Of a stretch of DNA of 11,401 bases, positions 1 through 5,709 are shown piece by piece. Location of the stretch: the NCBI GenBank assembly GCA_035530195.1, contig DATKVG010000054.1:1-11401 (forward strand), given 5' to 3'. Position 1 is the stretch's first letter, and every line of letters starts with the position of its first letter. A model generated the notes under the pieces. It was not told the DNA's origin and made no database searches. It worked only from the letters and a program-made list of their open reading frames with translations. This DNA comes from JAPLKX01 sp035530195 (GTDB lineage: Bacteria > Hydrogenedentota > Hydrogenedentia > Hydrogenedentales > SLHB01). The position numbers and the translations under genes were made by a program.

Positions 1-33
1 TCGCTCTATGACAATATGAAAATCATGTTTCAT
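1..33 (-). CDS. HicB-family antitoxin-like protein, N-terminus only (runs off left edge)
   Basis: Reading leftward, an ATG at 33-31 opens a frame that stays open to the edge and gives MKHDFHIVIER. An AGGAG ribosome-binding site (complement of 41-45) lies 7 nt upstream of the ATG, which strongly supports a real start. The peptide matches the opening beta-strand typical of short HicB-type antitoxins, in which M-K-[HY]-[DE]-[FY]-x-[VI]-x-[IL]-E is followed by an acidic turn and a 'PELPGC' motif. That later part lies outside the window. HicB proteins neutralise the HicA mRNA interferase and usually repress their own operon; the upstream palindrome at 73-86 would suit this. The family call rests on 11 residues, so another short RNase-H-fold or unrelated protein is possible. 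The existence of a gene start is more certain than its name. Confidence 0.55.
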   Translation of the reverse strand, partial: MKHDFHIVIER

Positions 34-54
34 GTCCAATCTCCTACCACCCAT

Positions 55-63
55 ATTATCACA
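55..63 (-). promoter_or_regulatory. Extended -10 promoter for the HicB-like gene
   Basis: On the minus strand the sequence is TGTGATAAT: a TG dinucleotide one base before GATAAT, a 5/6 match to the sigma70 -10 hexamer. No good -35 hexamer lies 16-18 bp upstream, as is usual for extended -10 promoters. Transcription would start near 48, just ahead of the AGGAG at 45-41, giving a very short leader. Confidence 0.45.
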
Positions 64-72
64 AAGCATCCC

Positions 73-86
73 CCATCAAGTGATGG
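73..86. promoter_or_regulatory. 14-bp palindrome, candidate autoregulatory operator
   Basis: CCATCAAGTGATGG has perfect 6-bp arms around an AG centre. It covers the place where the -35 region of the HicB-like promoter would be. Toxin-antitoxin operons are usually repressed by their antitoxin through palindromes at this position, so an operator role is inferred. Confidence 0.35.
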
Positions 87-98
87 CTATTGCAGCGT

Positions 99-122
99 CT
101 TTGCACCTTTGCGGCTTTGCGA
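99..122. repeat. Three tandem copies of an 8-bp CTTTGCnn unit
   Basis: CTTTGCAC, CTTTGCGG and CTTTGCGA follow each other without a gap. They lie in the spacer between the 45-residue gene and the HicB-like gene. No function is evident. Confidence 0.6.
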
Positions 123-129
123 GAAGTTT

Positions 130-148
130 TGAGGCGCGAAGCGCCTCA
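130..148. repeat. Perfect hairpin with GAA triloop overlapping a stop codon
   Basis: Arms TGAGGCGC (130-137) and GCGCCTCA (141-148) pair perfectly around GAA. The minus-strand stop codon of the 45-residue gene (148-146) is part of the stem. Leftward the hairpin is followed by AAAAC rather than a T-run, so it is a poor intrinsic terminator. It could stabilise the 3' end of the transcript or be a simple palindromic repeat. Confidence 0.5.
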
Positions 149-283
149 CTGGAAAATCGAGAAGCTCCCAAGAAGCCACCACAGAATTAAGAATACGACG
201 ACGGTTCCCAGGCAGCCGCAGCCGCAACCCCCCGATTTTTTCGCACCATACCCGGCGACCAGCGCCCGCAGTAGTTTACTCAT
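146..283 (-). CDS. Small Gly/Cys-rich single-helix membrane protein (45 aa), function unknown
   Basis: The frame starts at ATG 283-281 and ends at TGA 148-146. A GGAG (complement of 291-294) lies 7 nt upstream of the ATG. The product begins MSKLLRALVAGYGAKKSGG, continues with a Cys-Gly-Cys-Gly-Cys cluster near residues 20-24, and then has one hydrophobic segment at about residues 25-42 rich in Val, Leu and Trp. Basic residues precede the helix, so the N-terminus is probably cytoplasmic (inference). The gene begins 32 bp after the 81-residue membrane protein gene in the same direction, so the two probably form an operon. The start, RBS, helix and basic-then-hydrophobic layout together argue for a real gene, although it is short. 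No function can be assigned. The cysteines could bind metal or be acylated, but nothing here shows it. Confidence 0.6.
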   Translation of the reverse strand: MSKLLRALVAGYGAKKSGGCGCGCLGTVVVFLILWWLLGSFSIFQ

Positions 284-315
284 TTATGTTCTCCACGGGC
301 CGCGCCGAAACTCCC

Positions 316-561
316 TCACCGACCCGACCACCAGGATAAAATGGATGACGCCGAACCCGCAAAAAACAGCGCTAACCCGAAGATCAGTATCATCCCGACC
401 TTGTCCGAGTAGCGACCGTACGACTGAAAAAGCGACTGTTCCACCTCGTTGCGCGTCATCACAAAACCTATTACCAAACACGTAACGCCACCCGCCACCC
501 CCAGCAATCCCAACCCCAGAATCCAGCCAAGCCGTTTAAGATAGTCCCAGATGCGGCGCAT
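316..561 (-). CDS. Two-helix inner-membrane protein (81 aa), function unknown
   Basis: The frame starts at ATG 561-559, with a GGGGGAG ribosome-binding site (complement of 568-574) 6 nt upstream. The product has a short basic N-terminus (MRRIWDYLKRLG), a hydrophobic helix at about residues 12-35 rich in Gly and Leu, a polar loop at about 36-53 (TRNEVEQSLFQSYGRYSDK), and a second helix at about 55-77. It ends WWSGR. This layout predicts a small hairpin membrane protein with both ends on the same side. I do not recognise the family. It is the first gene of a leftward group with the 45-residue membrane protein and is transcribed divergently from dinB. A role in envelope function or as a partner of the neighbouring small protein is only inference. 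Confidence 0.6.
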   Translation of the reverse strand: MRRIWDYLKRLGWILGLGLLGVAGGVTCLVIGFVMTRNEVEQSLFQSYGRYSDKVGMILIFGLALFFAGSASSILSWWSGR

Positions 562-585
562 AGAAAACTCCCCCGCGTTTCCAGC

Positions 586-615
586 AGACTACGGTGTCAG
601 GCAGGAATCTGTCAA
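586..615 (-). promoter_or_regulatory. Candidate sigma70 promoter for the small membrane protein genes
   Basis: On the minus strand TTGACA (615-610) is followed 18 bp later by TAGTCT (591-586). The -35 is perfect and the -10 matches 3 of 6, including the first two bases and the last. The predicted start near 579 sits just upstream of the RBS at 574-568. It is divergent from the dinB promoter. Confidence 0.4.
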
Positions 616-649
616 TGTTAAAAAGAAAGAAAAACCTCTTAAAAGTCTA

Positions 650-678
650 TTGACAACCAAGACTAATTGGGTTAGACT
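650..678 (+). promoter_or_regulatory. Sigma70-type promoter of dinB
   Basis: A perfect TTGACA (650-655), a 17-bp spacer and TAGACT (673-678, 4 of 6) predict a start near 685. The pair is bracketed by an inverted repeat, AAAGTCTA (642-649) and TAGACTTT (673-680), and the start point falls inside the palindrome at 682-699. A spacer of this length and the dense symmetry suggest a strong but repressed promoter. Confidence 0.65.
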
Positions 679-681
679 TTA

Positions 682-699
682 ACTGAATGGACGTTCAGT
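682..699. promoter_or_regulatory. Operator-like inverted repeat at the dinB transcription start
   Basis: ACTGAATGGACGTTCAGT has 6-bp arms ACTGAA and TTCAGT; the inner T-G/C-G positions are also nearly symmetric. It overlaps the predicted +1 of the dinB promoter, so a bound repressor would block initiation. The core GAAT-N4-GTTC is one mismatch from the GAAC-N4-GTTC form of LexA boxes known in Gram-positive bacteria, and it also resembles TetR-family sites. A close relative occurs at 11336-11350. Confidence 0.5.
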
Positions 700-700
700 A

Positions 701-758
701 CGGCTTGCCTTCGGTTACACCGTCACAAGTGCGGTTTTCGCCTCTGGCTACGCCGTCA
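701..758. repeat. Imperfect tandem duplication in the dinB leader
   Basis: Two copies of a 25-27 bp unit, 701-725 and 732-758, share the pattern CGG-n-TT...GCCT...GG-TAC-CCGTCA with a few substitutions and a 2-nt indel. They fill most of the untranslated leader ahead of dinB. A start codon and ribosome-binding site for a leader peptide were not seen. Confidence 0.45.
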
Positions 759-774
759 TTCCAGGGATAAGTCG

Positions 775-1968
775 TTGAACAGGCGGATTTTACATATCGA
801 CATGGACGCATTTTTTGCGTCGGTGGAGCAGGTGCTCGATTCGACGCTGAAGGGGAAGCCGCTCATAATTGGCGGCGGGCCGGGAGACACCCGCGGGGTC
901 GTGTCGACGGCGTCGTACGAGGCGCGGAAGTTCGGGGTGCATTCGGCGATGCCGCTGTCGCAGGCACGCCGTCTTTGCCCGCACGGCATTTACTTGCGCG
1001 GCCATTACGAGGCCTACGAGGCGGCGTCTGACAAGGTGATGGAAATCCTGCGTGAAGTTTCGCCGCTGGTCGAGTGCGTGTCAATCGACGAGGCGTACGT
1101 CGACATCACCGGCTCGATCAAACTGTTCGGCGGCGAGGACGCGATTGCCCAACACATCAAACGGCGCATCATCGAGGAAACGCAGCTCCCCTGCACCGTC
1201 GCCATTGGCTCGAACAAGCTGGTGGCCAAAGTCGGGTCGGACGCGGCCAAGCCCGACGGATACCTCAACATCCCCGGCGGCGGCGAGCGCGAGTTCCTCA
1301 GGCCGCTGCCGGTGCGCCGCCTGCCCGGCGTCGGCCCGCGGACGGCCGAGACGCTCGAGTCGCTGGGCCTGATGACGATCGGCGCGTTGGGCGACGTCGA
1401 TTTGGCGATCCTGCTCAACGTGTTCGGCCAGTCGGCGTACTCGCTGCAACGGGCGGCGCAAGGCATCGCCACATCGGAAGTCGAGACGGAGTCGATCCCA
1501 AAATCCGTCGGCCGCGAAACAACCTTTGACCGCGACCTGCTCGATTGGGATCATGTCGAGCAGGTGCTGATCCACCTAGTGGAGCGGACGTCCTACGCGT
1601 TGCGCGAAAAACAGATGGAAGCACGATGCGTAACACTCAAGGTGCGTTACGCCGATTTCAAAACCCACACGTTCTCTAAAACCCTGCCGGAACCCACTTG
1701 CGTGGACAGCGACATCATCGGGGCGCTGCACGCGCTGTTGCCCAAGGCGAAAGAACGCCGGGCGCGCATCCGCCTGATCGGCGTGTCGCTCTCCTCGCTG
1801 ATCTATAACCAGCACCAGATGCACCTGTTCGACCGGAAAGAGTACGAGAAATGGCAGCGCGTGCTCGAGCGCGTCGACCAAATCCGGGATAAGCAAGGAT
1901 TCGAATCGGTAGGGCTGGCTAAAACAATGAAGAAAAAGGGTTCTTCGAAGGGTAGTGGAGTCGAATGA
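775..1968 (+). CDS. dinB: DNA polymerase IV (Y-family translesion polymerase)
   Basis: Pol IV copies past DNA lesions in the cytoplasm with low fidelity, tethered to the sliding clamp. The product is 397 residues. The first catalytic site is HIDMDAFF with D9 and the steric-gate-type F14; the second is SIDEAYVD with D105 and E106. The thumb helix-hairpin-helix is at about 174-204 (LPGVG), and the little finger spans about 240-345. A clamp-binding motif QMHLF lies at 348-352, followed by a 45-residue tail with a VDQIRDKQGF-type segment common in many DinB proteins. The start is TTG at 775 because AGGGA (763-767) sits 7 nt upstream and the residues before D9 have the normal length. The next ATG (802) would cut into the catalytic motif. 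The promoter at 650-678 and the operator at 682-699 suggest damage-inducible or otherwise repressed expression. The dnaE2-like gene downstream fits a translesion partnership. Confidence 0.96.
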   Translation: MNRRILHIDMDAFFASVEQVLDSTLKGKPLIIGGGPGDTRGVVSTASYEARKFGVHSAMPLSQARRLCPHGIYLRGHYEAYEAASDKVMEILREVSPLVECVSIDEAYVDITGSIKLFGGEDAIAQHIKRRIIEETQLPCTVAIGSNKLVAKVGSDAAKPDGYLNIPGGGEREFLRPLPVRRLPGVGPRTAETLESLGLMTIGALGDVDLAILLNVFGQSAYSLQRAAQGIATSEVETESIPKSVGRETTFDRDLLDWDHVEQVLIHLVERTSYALREKQMEARCVTLKVRYADFKTHTFSKTLPEPTCVDSDIIGALHALLPKAKERRARIRLIGVSLSSLIYNQHQMHLFDRKEYEKWQRVLERVDQIRDKQGFESVGLAKTMKKKGSSKGSGVE

Positions 1969-1998
1969 TCGCCTCAGCAGGGAACTGCGCACGTCTTG

Positions 1999-2193
1999 AT
2001 ACGCTGAAAGCGTATGAGGCAATAGGCCGGGGCATCGCCCCGGTATACATGGCCGCCCTCAACGACTGCCCTGAATGGGCAGGAGGAGACAGACAACATT
2101 GCTTGCTTCCTACCATCCCTACAGGATGGTTGCCTTTTGGGATCCCCTTACCGGGGCGTTGCCCCGGCCTGTTGCCTTCTGCGCCTACAGCGC
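1999..2193. repeat. Mirrored array of six short hairpins (palindromic intergenic element)
   Basis: The hairpins in order are ATACGCT/AGCGTAT (1999-2015), CCGGGGC/GCCCCGG (2027-2043), CTGCCC/GGGCAG (2066-2082), ACCATCC/GGATGGT (2112-2130), CCGGGGC/GCCCCGG (2151-2167), and a weaker GCGC/GCGC (2181-2193). The outer parts are inverted copies of one another: 2000-2044 pairs with about 2148-2195 with a few mismatches. The whole is therefore one imperfect palindrome decorated with local stems. It starts about 30 bp after the dinB stop. It looks like a dispersed REP/BIME or MITE-like repeat; transcribed, it would form a structured RNA able to hinder read-through. Sequence between it and the next palindrome (2194-2302) shows no gene and no good promoter. 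Confidence 0.7.
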
Positions 2194-2302
2194 TGACAAG
2201 CTCCCGCAACATTGAGTCTACTCCACCATCTTTTGCGATGAGCCCAAAAAGAATAGGTTTAGCGTGGCCATTTTTTAACCAGAAAGAACACTTGGGGTAT
2301 TC

Positions 2303-2525
2303 TTAGCCCGCTTCAGCGGGCTCCTCTTTGCACCCGTCTTCAGACGGGGTGAAAACAGTTGATATCCACGAAAAAGGGCGCTTCAGCGTCACTTTCAAGA
2401 GCTTTAGCAGATCTCAGGCTAAAGCTTCTTTTGAAGTCACGCTAAAGCGTGCTGGCCACTCAGAGATAGGTATAACCACCCCGGTTAAAACCGGGTGCAA
2501 AGAGGAGCCCGCTGAAGCGGGCTAA
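2303..2525. repeat. 223-bp nested palindrome with 34-bp perfect terminal inverted repeats
   Basis: The terminal arms 2303-2336 and 2492-2525 are perfect reverse complements over 34 bp. Each arm contains its own hairpin, AGCCCGCTTCAGCGGGCT (2306-2323) and AGCCCGCTGAAGCGGGCT (2506-2523). Next inside are CCCGTCTTCAGACGGG (starting 2333) and CCCGGTTAAAACCGGG (ending 2495). At the centre AGCTTTAGC (2400-2408) pairs perfectly with GCTAAAGCT (2418-2426), and the sequence between is partly complementary. The centre of symmetry is near 2414. The element ends 16 bp before the dnaE2 start codon. It may be a non-autonomous mobile or dispersed palindromic repeat. No target-site duplication is evident. Confidence 0.8.
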
Positions 2526-2541
2526 ATATACAGCCTCATTT

Positions 2542-5500
2542 ATGGTTCATTTAGAAGTTCACAGCAATTATTCGCTCCTCGAGGGCGCGGCGACGGTGCG
2601 CCAGTTGGTGGCGCGGGCGGTCGAGTTCGGACTCAAAACGCTGGCGCTCACCGACACCGGCGGGCTCTACTCCGCGATCCCCTTTTACCAGACCGCCAAA
2701 GACGCCGGCGTCAAGCCGATCCTTGGCGCACGGCTTGCCGGCCTCGTCATTCTGGCACGGGACCTCGAGGGTTACTCCGAGTTGTGCCGCATCGTCACCG
2801 GCTGGCAACTCGATCCGCAGTTCGACCCCGCCGATCACGCCGGCTCGCCGCACTTGTTCGTGCTGGCCTCGGACCGCTCGCGGATCGAGGCCCTGCTCGA
2901 GCGTGGGATCGAGCCGCTCGTGGCAATCACCCACTACGGCGGGAGCCGGTCGCGATACTTGGCCGGCTGTCTTTGCCAGTTCGCCCGCGAAAAAAAACTC
3001 CGGCCCGTCGCCGTGAGCCCCATTTACTTTCTCGACGCACCCGACGTGAAAATCCACCACGTCCTCTCCGCGATCCGGCTCAACACCACCGTGGACAACC
3101 TGCCGCGCGACGAGATCGCACCGCCCGAAGCCTGGTTCCGATCCAAACAGGAAATGGACCGGCTGTATGGCGACTGGCCCGATGCGCTGCACAACACCGA
3201 CTGGGTGGCGGCGAACTGCAACGTCGAGTTCGAGTTGGGCCGGCCGATGTTTCCCGACATCGACCTGCCGGAAGGCGACACGCCGTTCTCCCGCCTGTGT
3301 CAATGCGCCTTTGCCGGGCTTCGCGAGAGGTACAAACCGCTGCGGCCCGACGTCATGGACCGGTTCCACTACGAACTCGATATCATCAACCGGCTGGGAT
3401 TCTCGCCGTACTTCCTGATCGTGCGCGACATCGTCGAATTCGCCCGCGGCCGCGACATCCCGATCGTCGGCCGGGGTTCGGCGGCGAACAGCCTGGTGGC
3501 CTACGCGCTCGGCATTACGCGCGTGGACCCGTTCAAATACGACCTGTATTTCGAGCGGTTCCTGAACATGTCGCGCACCGATTGCCCCGACATCGACCTC
3601 GACATCTGCTGGCGCAGGCGCGACGAGGTCATCGAGTACGTCTACCACAAGTACGGCGCCGACCGGGTCGCGATGATCTGCACGTTCAACACGTTCCAGG
3701 CGCGGTCGGCGATGCGCGACGTCGCCAAGGCCTACGGCTGGACTGAAACCGAGATCGGCGAGGTGGTCCGGCAGTTGCCCCATTACCGGGCGCACGACAT
3801 CCGCACGCTCGTGAAGCACCTGCCCGAATGCCGCGGGCTCCCCATCGACGAAGAGCCGCTGAAATCCATCCTCGAGATCAGCGAGCGGATCGACGGGTAT
3901 CCGCGCCACTTGTCGATCCACAGCGGCGGCGTGGTGATTGCGCCCCAACCCCTGACGCGGTTCGTCCCCCTCCAGATGGCCGCAAAAGGCATCCTCATCA
4001 CCCAGTATGACATGCACCCCATCGAAGACCTCGGCCTGATCAAGATGGACCTGCTCGGCCACCGCTCGCTCACCGTGATCAAAGAAACCGTCGAAATGAT
4101 CAAGCGCAACCGGGGTATCGACGTCGACGTCGAGAGCCTGCCCGATCCCGACCCACTCACCACCAACCTGATCCGCAACGGCCGCAGCATCGGCTGCTTC
4201 CAAATCGAGTCGCCCGCGATGCGCACCCTGCTCAAAAGCACCCGCGCCGGCAACACCGATATGCTCATCAAGACCCTGTCGCTGGTGCGGCCGGGGCCGT
4301 CCGGCAGCGGAATGAAGAAAACATTCATCGAACGCCATCTCGGCCGCGAGGAGACGGTGTACCTGCACCCGGCGCTCGAAAACGTGCTGGGCGACACGTA
4401 CGGCGTGATGCTTTACCAGGAAGACATTCTCAAGGTGGCGCACGTCATTGCGGGGCTCGACCTCGCCGAGGGCGATGCGTTGCGCCGCGCCATGACCAAA
4501 AAACGGTCGCCGCACGAAATGGCCAAGAGCATGCGCCTTTTTATCGACCGCGCCCGGGCAAACGGCGTCGCGGAAACCCAGGCCGAAACCATCTGGGGGC
4601 TTATCGCCAATTTCGCCGAGTACTCGTACTGCAAAGCCCACGCCAGCACGTACGGCGAGATCGCCTACCAGTGCACCTACCTCAAAGCCCATTTCCCCGC
4701 CGAATTCCTCGCGTCCGTACTCTCGAACCGCGGCGGGTTCTATCACACCGCCGTGTACGCCGAAGAGGCCAAACGGTTCGGCATCGAGATCTACCCGCCC
4801 GACGTCAACTCGAGCGACTGGAACTACTGCGTCGAAGGCGAAAACATCCGCGTCGGCTTCGTCGAGGTCCGCAACCTCAGCCAGGCCGCCGTCCGCGGCA
4901 TCATCGACACGCGCCAGGCGGGGCCGTTCGAGAGCGTCAGCGACCTGTGCGGCCGCGGTGGGGTCGGGTATGCCGACGCCGAGCTGCTCATCAACACCGG
5001 GGCGTGCGACGGGTTCGGAAAGACGCGCCCAGAACTGCTCTGGGAGTTGAAAACCATCGCAACGCGCCCGCGCGCGCGCGTCATCGCCCACCATTTGACC
5101 GACGGCAACCGGCTGTTTCCGCACCGCCTGCCCGAGGCGCCTATCCCCCACTTGCCAAACTACTCGCGCAAACACCGCACCAACCTGCAATGGACCGCGC
5201 TGGGCATCGTGATCGTCACGCATCCCATCGAGTATTACGCCTCCGAATTCGATGGCCGGCAATTAATCCTCAGCGAGGATATGGCCGCCTACGCAGGAAC
5301 AACCGTCACCATGGCCGGATGGCTGATCGCCGAACGGCGTGTTGGTATCAAGAATGGCGCCCGCCATCCTGGCGGCTGCATGAAGTTTATCACGCTCGAA
5401 GACCCCACCGGCGTGTTCGAAGCCATCCTGTTCCCCGCGGTCTATCAGCAGTGCGGCCACCTGCTCACGTCCCACGGGCCCTACTTCATCACCGGCGAAG

Positions 5501-5640
5501 TCCAAAACGAAAACGGCTGCTACTCGATGATCGCCCACGACCTCGAACGCGCCGGAAACCTGCGTAAAGCCCCGCGGCTCTCCGAAATCACACCCCCACT
5601 CCGCTGGATGTTCCCCGGCTCAATCTCCCACGCCGATTAA
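2542..5640 (+). CDS. dnaE2: DnaE2/ImuC-like DNA polymerase III alpha subunit (error-prone type)
   Basis: This C-family DNA polymerase has 1032 residues, short for a replicative DnaE (about 1160) and typical of DnaE2. Domains in order are PHP (about 1-270), palm with GRGSAANSLVAYALGIT (310-326), catalytic PDIDLD (D350 and D352), third aspartate in KMDLLG (D503), fingers, helix-hairpin-helix (about 794-836) and OB fold (about 916-1005). The segment GFYHTAVYAEEAKRFG followed by PPDVNSSDW is DnaE2-like. The PHP metal ligands are eroded: E5 replaces the first His of HxHS, T39 the His of TDH, R64 the Glu of G-x-E and Y162 the His of D-x-H, so PHP exonuclease activity is unlikely. No C-terminal tau-binding region is seen. 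The ATG at 2542 gives the expected N-terminus (VHLEVHSNYS), yet no Shine-Dalgarno precedes it and a palindrome ends 16 bp upstream. It probably depends on dinB read-through. A second replicative DnaE is the alternative. Confidence 0.85.
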   Translation: MVHLEVHSNYSLLEGAATVRQLVARAVEFGLKTLALTDTGGLYSAIPFYQTAKDAGVKPILGARLAGLVILARDLEGYSELCRIVTGWQLDPQFDPADHAGSPHLFVLASDRSRIEALLERGIEPLVAITHYGGSRSRYLAGCLCQFAREKKLRPVAVSPIYFLDAPDVKIHHVLSAIRLNTTVDNLPRDEIAPPEAWFRSKQEMDRLYGDWPDALHNTDWVAANCNVEFELGRPMFPDIDLPEGDTPFSRLCQCAFAGLRERYKPLRPDVMDRFHYELDIINRLGFSPYFLIVRDIVEFARGRDIPIVGRGSAANSLVAYALGITRVDPFKYDLYFERFLNMSRTDCPDIDLDICWRRRDEVIEYVYHKYGADRVAMICTFNTFQARSAMRDVAKAYGWTETEIGEVVRQLPHYRAHDIRTLVKHLPECRGLPIDEEPLKSILEISERIDGYPRHLSIHSGGVVIAPQPLTRFVPLQMAAKGILITQYDMHPIEDLGLIKMDLLGHRSLTVIKETVEMIKRNRGIDVDVESLPDPDPLTTNLIRNGRSIGCFQIESPAMRTLLKSTRAGNTDMLIKTLSLVRPGPSGSGMKKTFIERHLGREETVYLHPALENVLGDTYGVMLYQEDILKVAHVIAGLDLAEGDALRRAMTKKRSPHEMAKSMRLFIDRARANGVAETQAETIWGLIANFAEYSYCKAHASTYGEIAYQCTYLKAHFPAEFLASVLSNRGGFYHTAVYAEEAKRFGIEIYPPDVNSSDWNYCVEGENIRVGFVEVRNLSQAAVRGIIDTRQAGPFESVSDLCGRGGVGYADAELLINTGACDGFGKTRPELLWELKTIATRPRARVIAHHLTDGNRLFPHRLPEAPIPHLPNYSRKHRTNLQWTALGIVIVTHPIEYYASEFDGRQLILSEDMAAYAGTTVTMAGWLIAERRVGIKNGARHPGGCMKFITLEDPTGVFEAILFPAVYQQCGHLLTSHGPYFITGEVQNENGCYSMIAHDLERAGNLRKAPRLSEITPPLRWMFPGSISHAD

Positions 5641-5644
5641 ATCC

Positions 5645-5684
5645 AACAAAAACCGAAGCCCCCGCAGTTGCCTGCGAGGGCTTC
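5645..5684 (-). terminator. Intrinsic terminator of the pil operon, between convergent genes
   Basis: The stem GAAGCCCCCGCAG (5655-5667) and CTGCGAGGGCTTC (5672-5684) has one mismatch around a TTGC loop. Read leftward it is followed by GGTTTTTGTT, a U-rich tail that fits an intrinsic terminator for pilQ. Read rightward there is no immediate T-run, so termination of dnaE2 would be weaker. It lies in the 69-bp gap between the two stops. Confidence 0.7.
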
Positions 5685-5709
5685 CAAAAGACTGATTTTC
5701 CCGAAGTTC

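Noticed and set aside
90..485. 131-codon rightward frame at the left end
   Set aside because: It covers two leftward genes with good ribosome-binding sites and has a random-looking Pro/Arg/Ser-rich product.
1965..2306. 113-codon frame overlapping the dinB stop as ATGA
   Set aside because: The overlap resembles translational coupling, but the frame runs through the hairpin array and its product is a translation of palindromic repeats.
2328..2525. 65-codon frame inside the nested palindrome
   Set aside because: It ends at the edge of the inverted repeat and simply reads through its arms.
1999..2525. CRISPR array
   Set aside because: The repeats are inverted and of different sequence, with no regular direct repeat-spacer pattern and no cas genes.
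2303..2525. Intact insertion sequence
   Set aside because: Terminal inverted repeats are present, but there is no transposase and no clear target-site duplication; at most a non-autonomous element.
2551..5262. 903-codon open frame antisense to dnaE2
   Set aside because: It is a mirror frame caused by GC-rich third positions; its protein is compositionally odd, lacks domains and lies fully within a well-supported gene.
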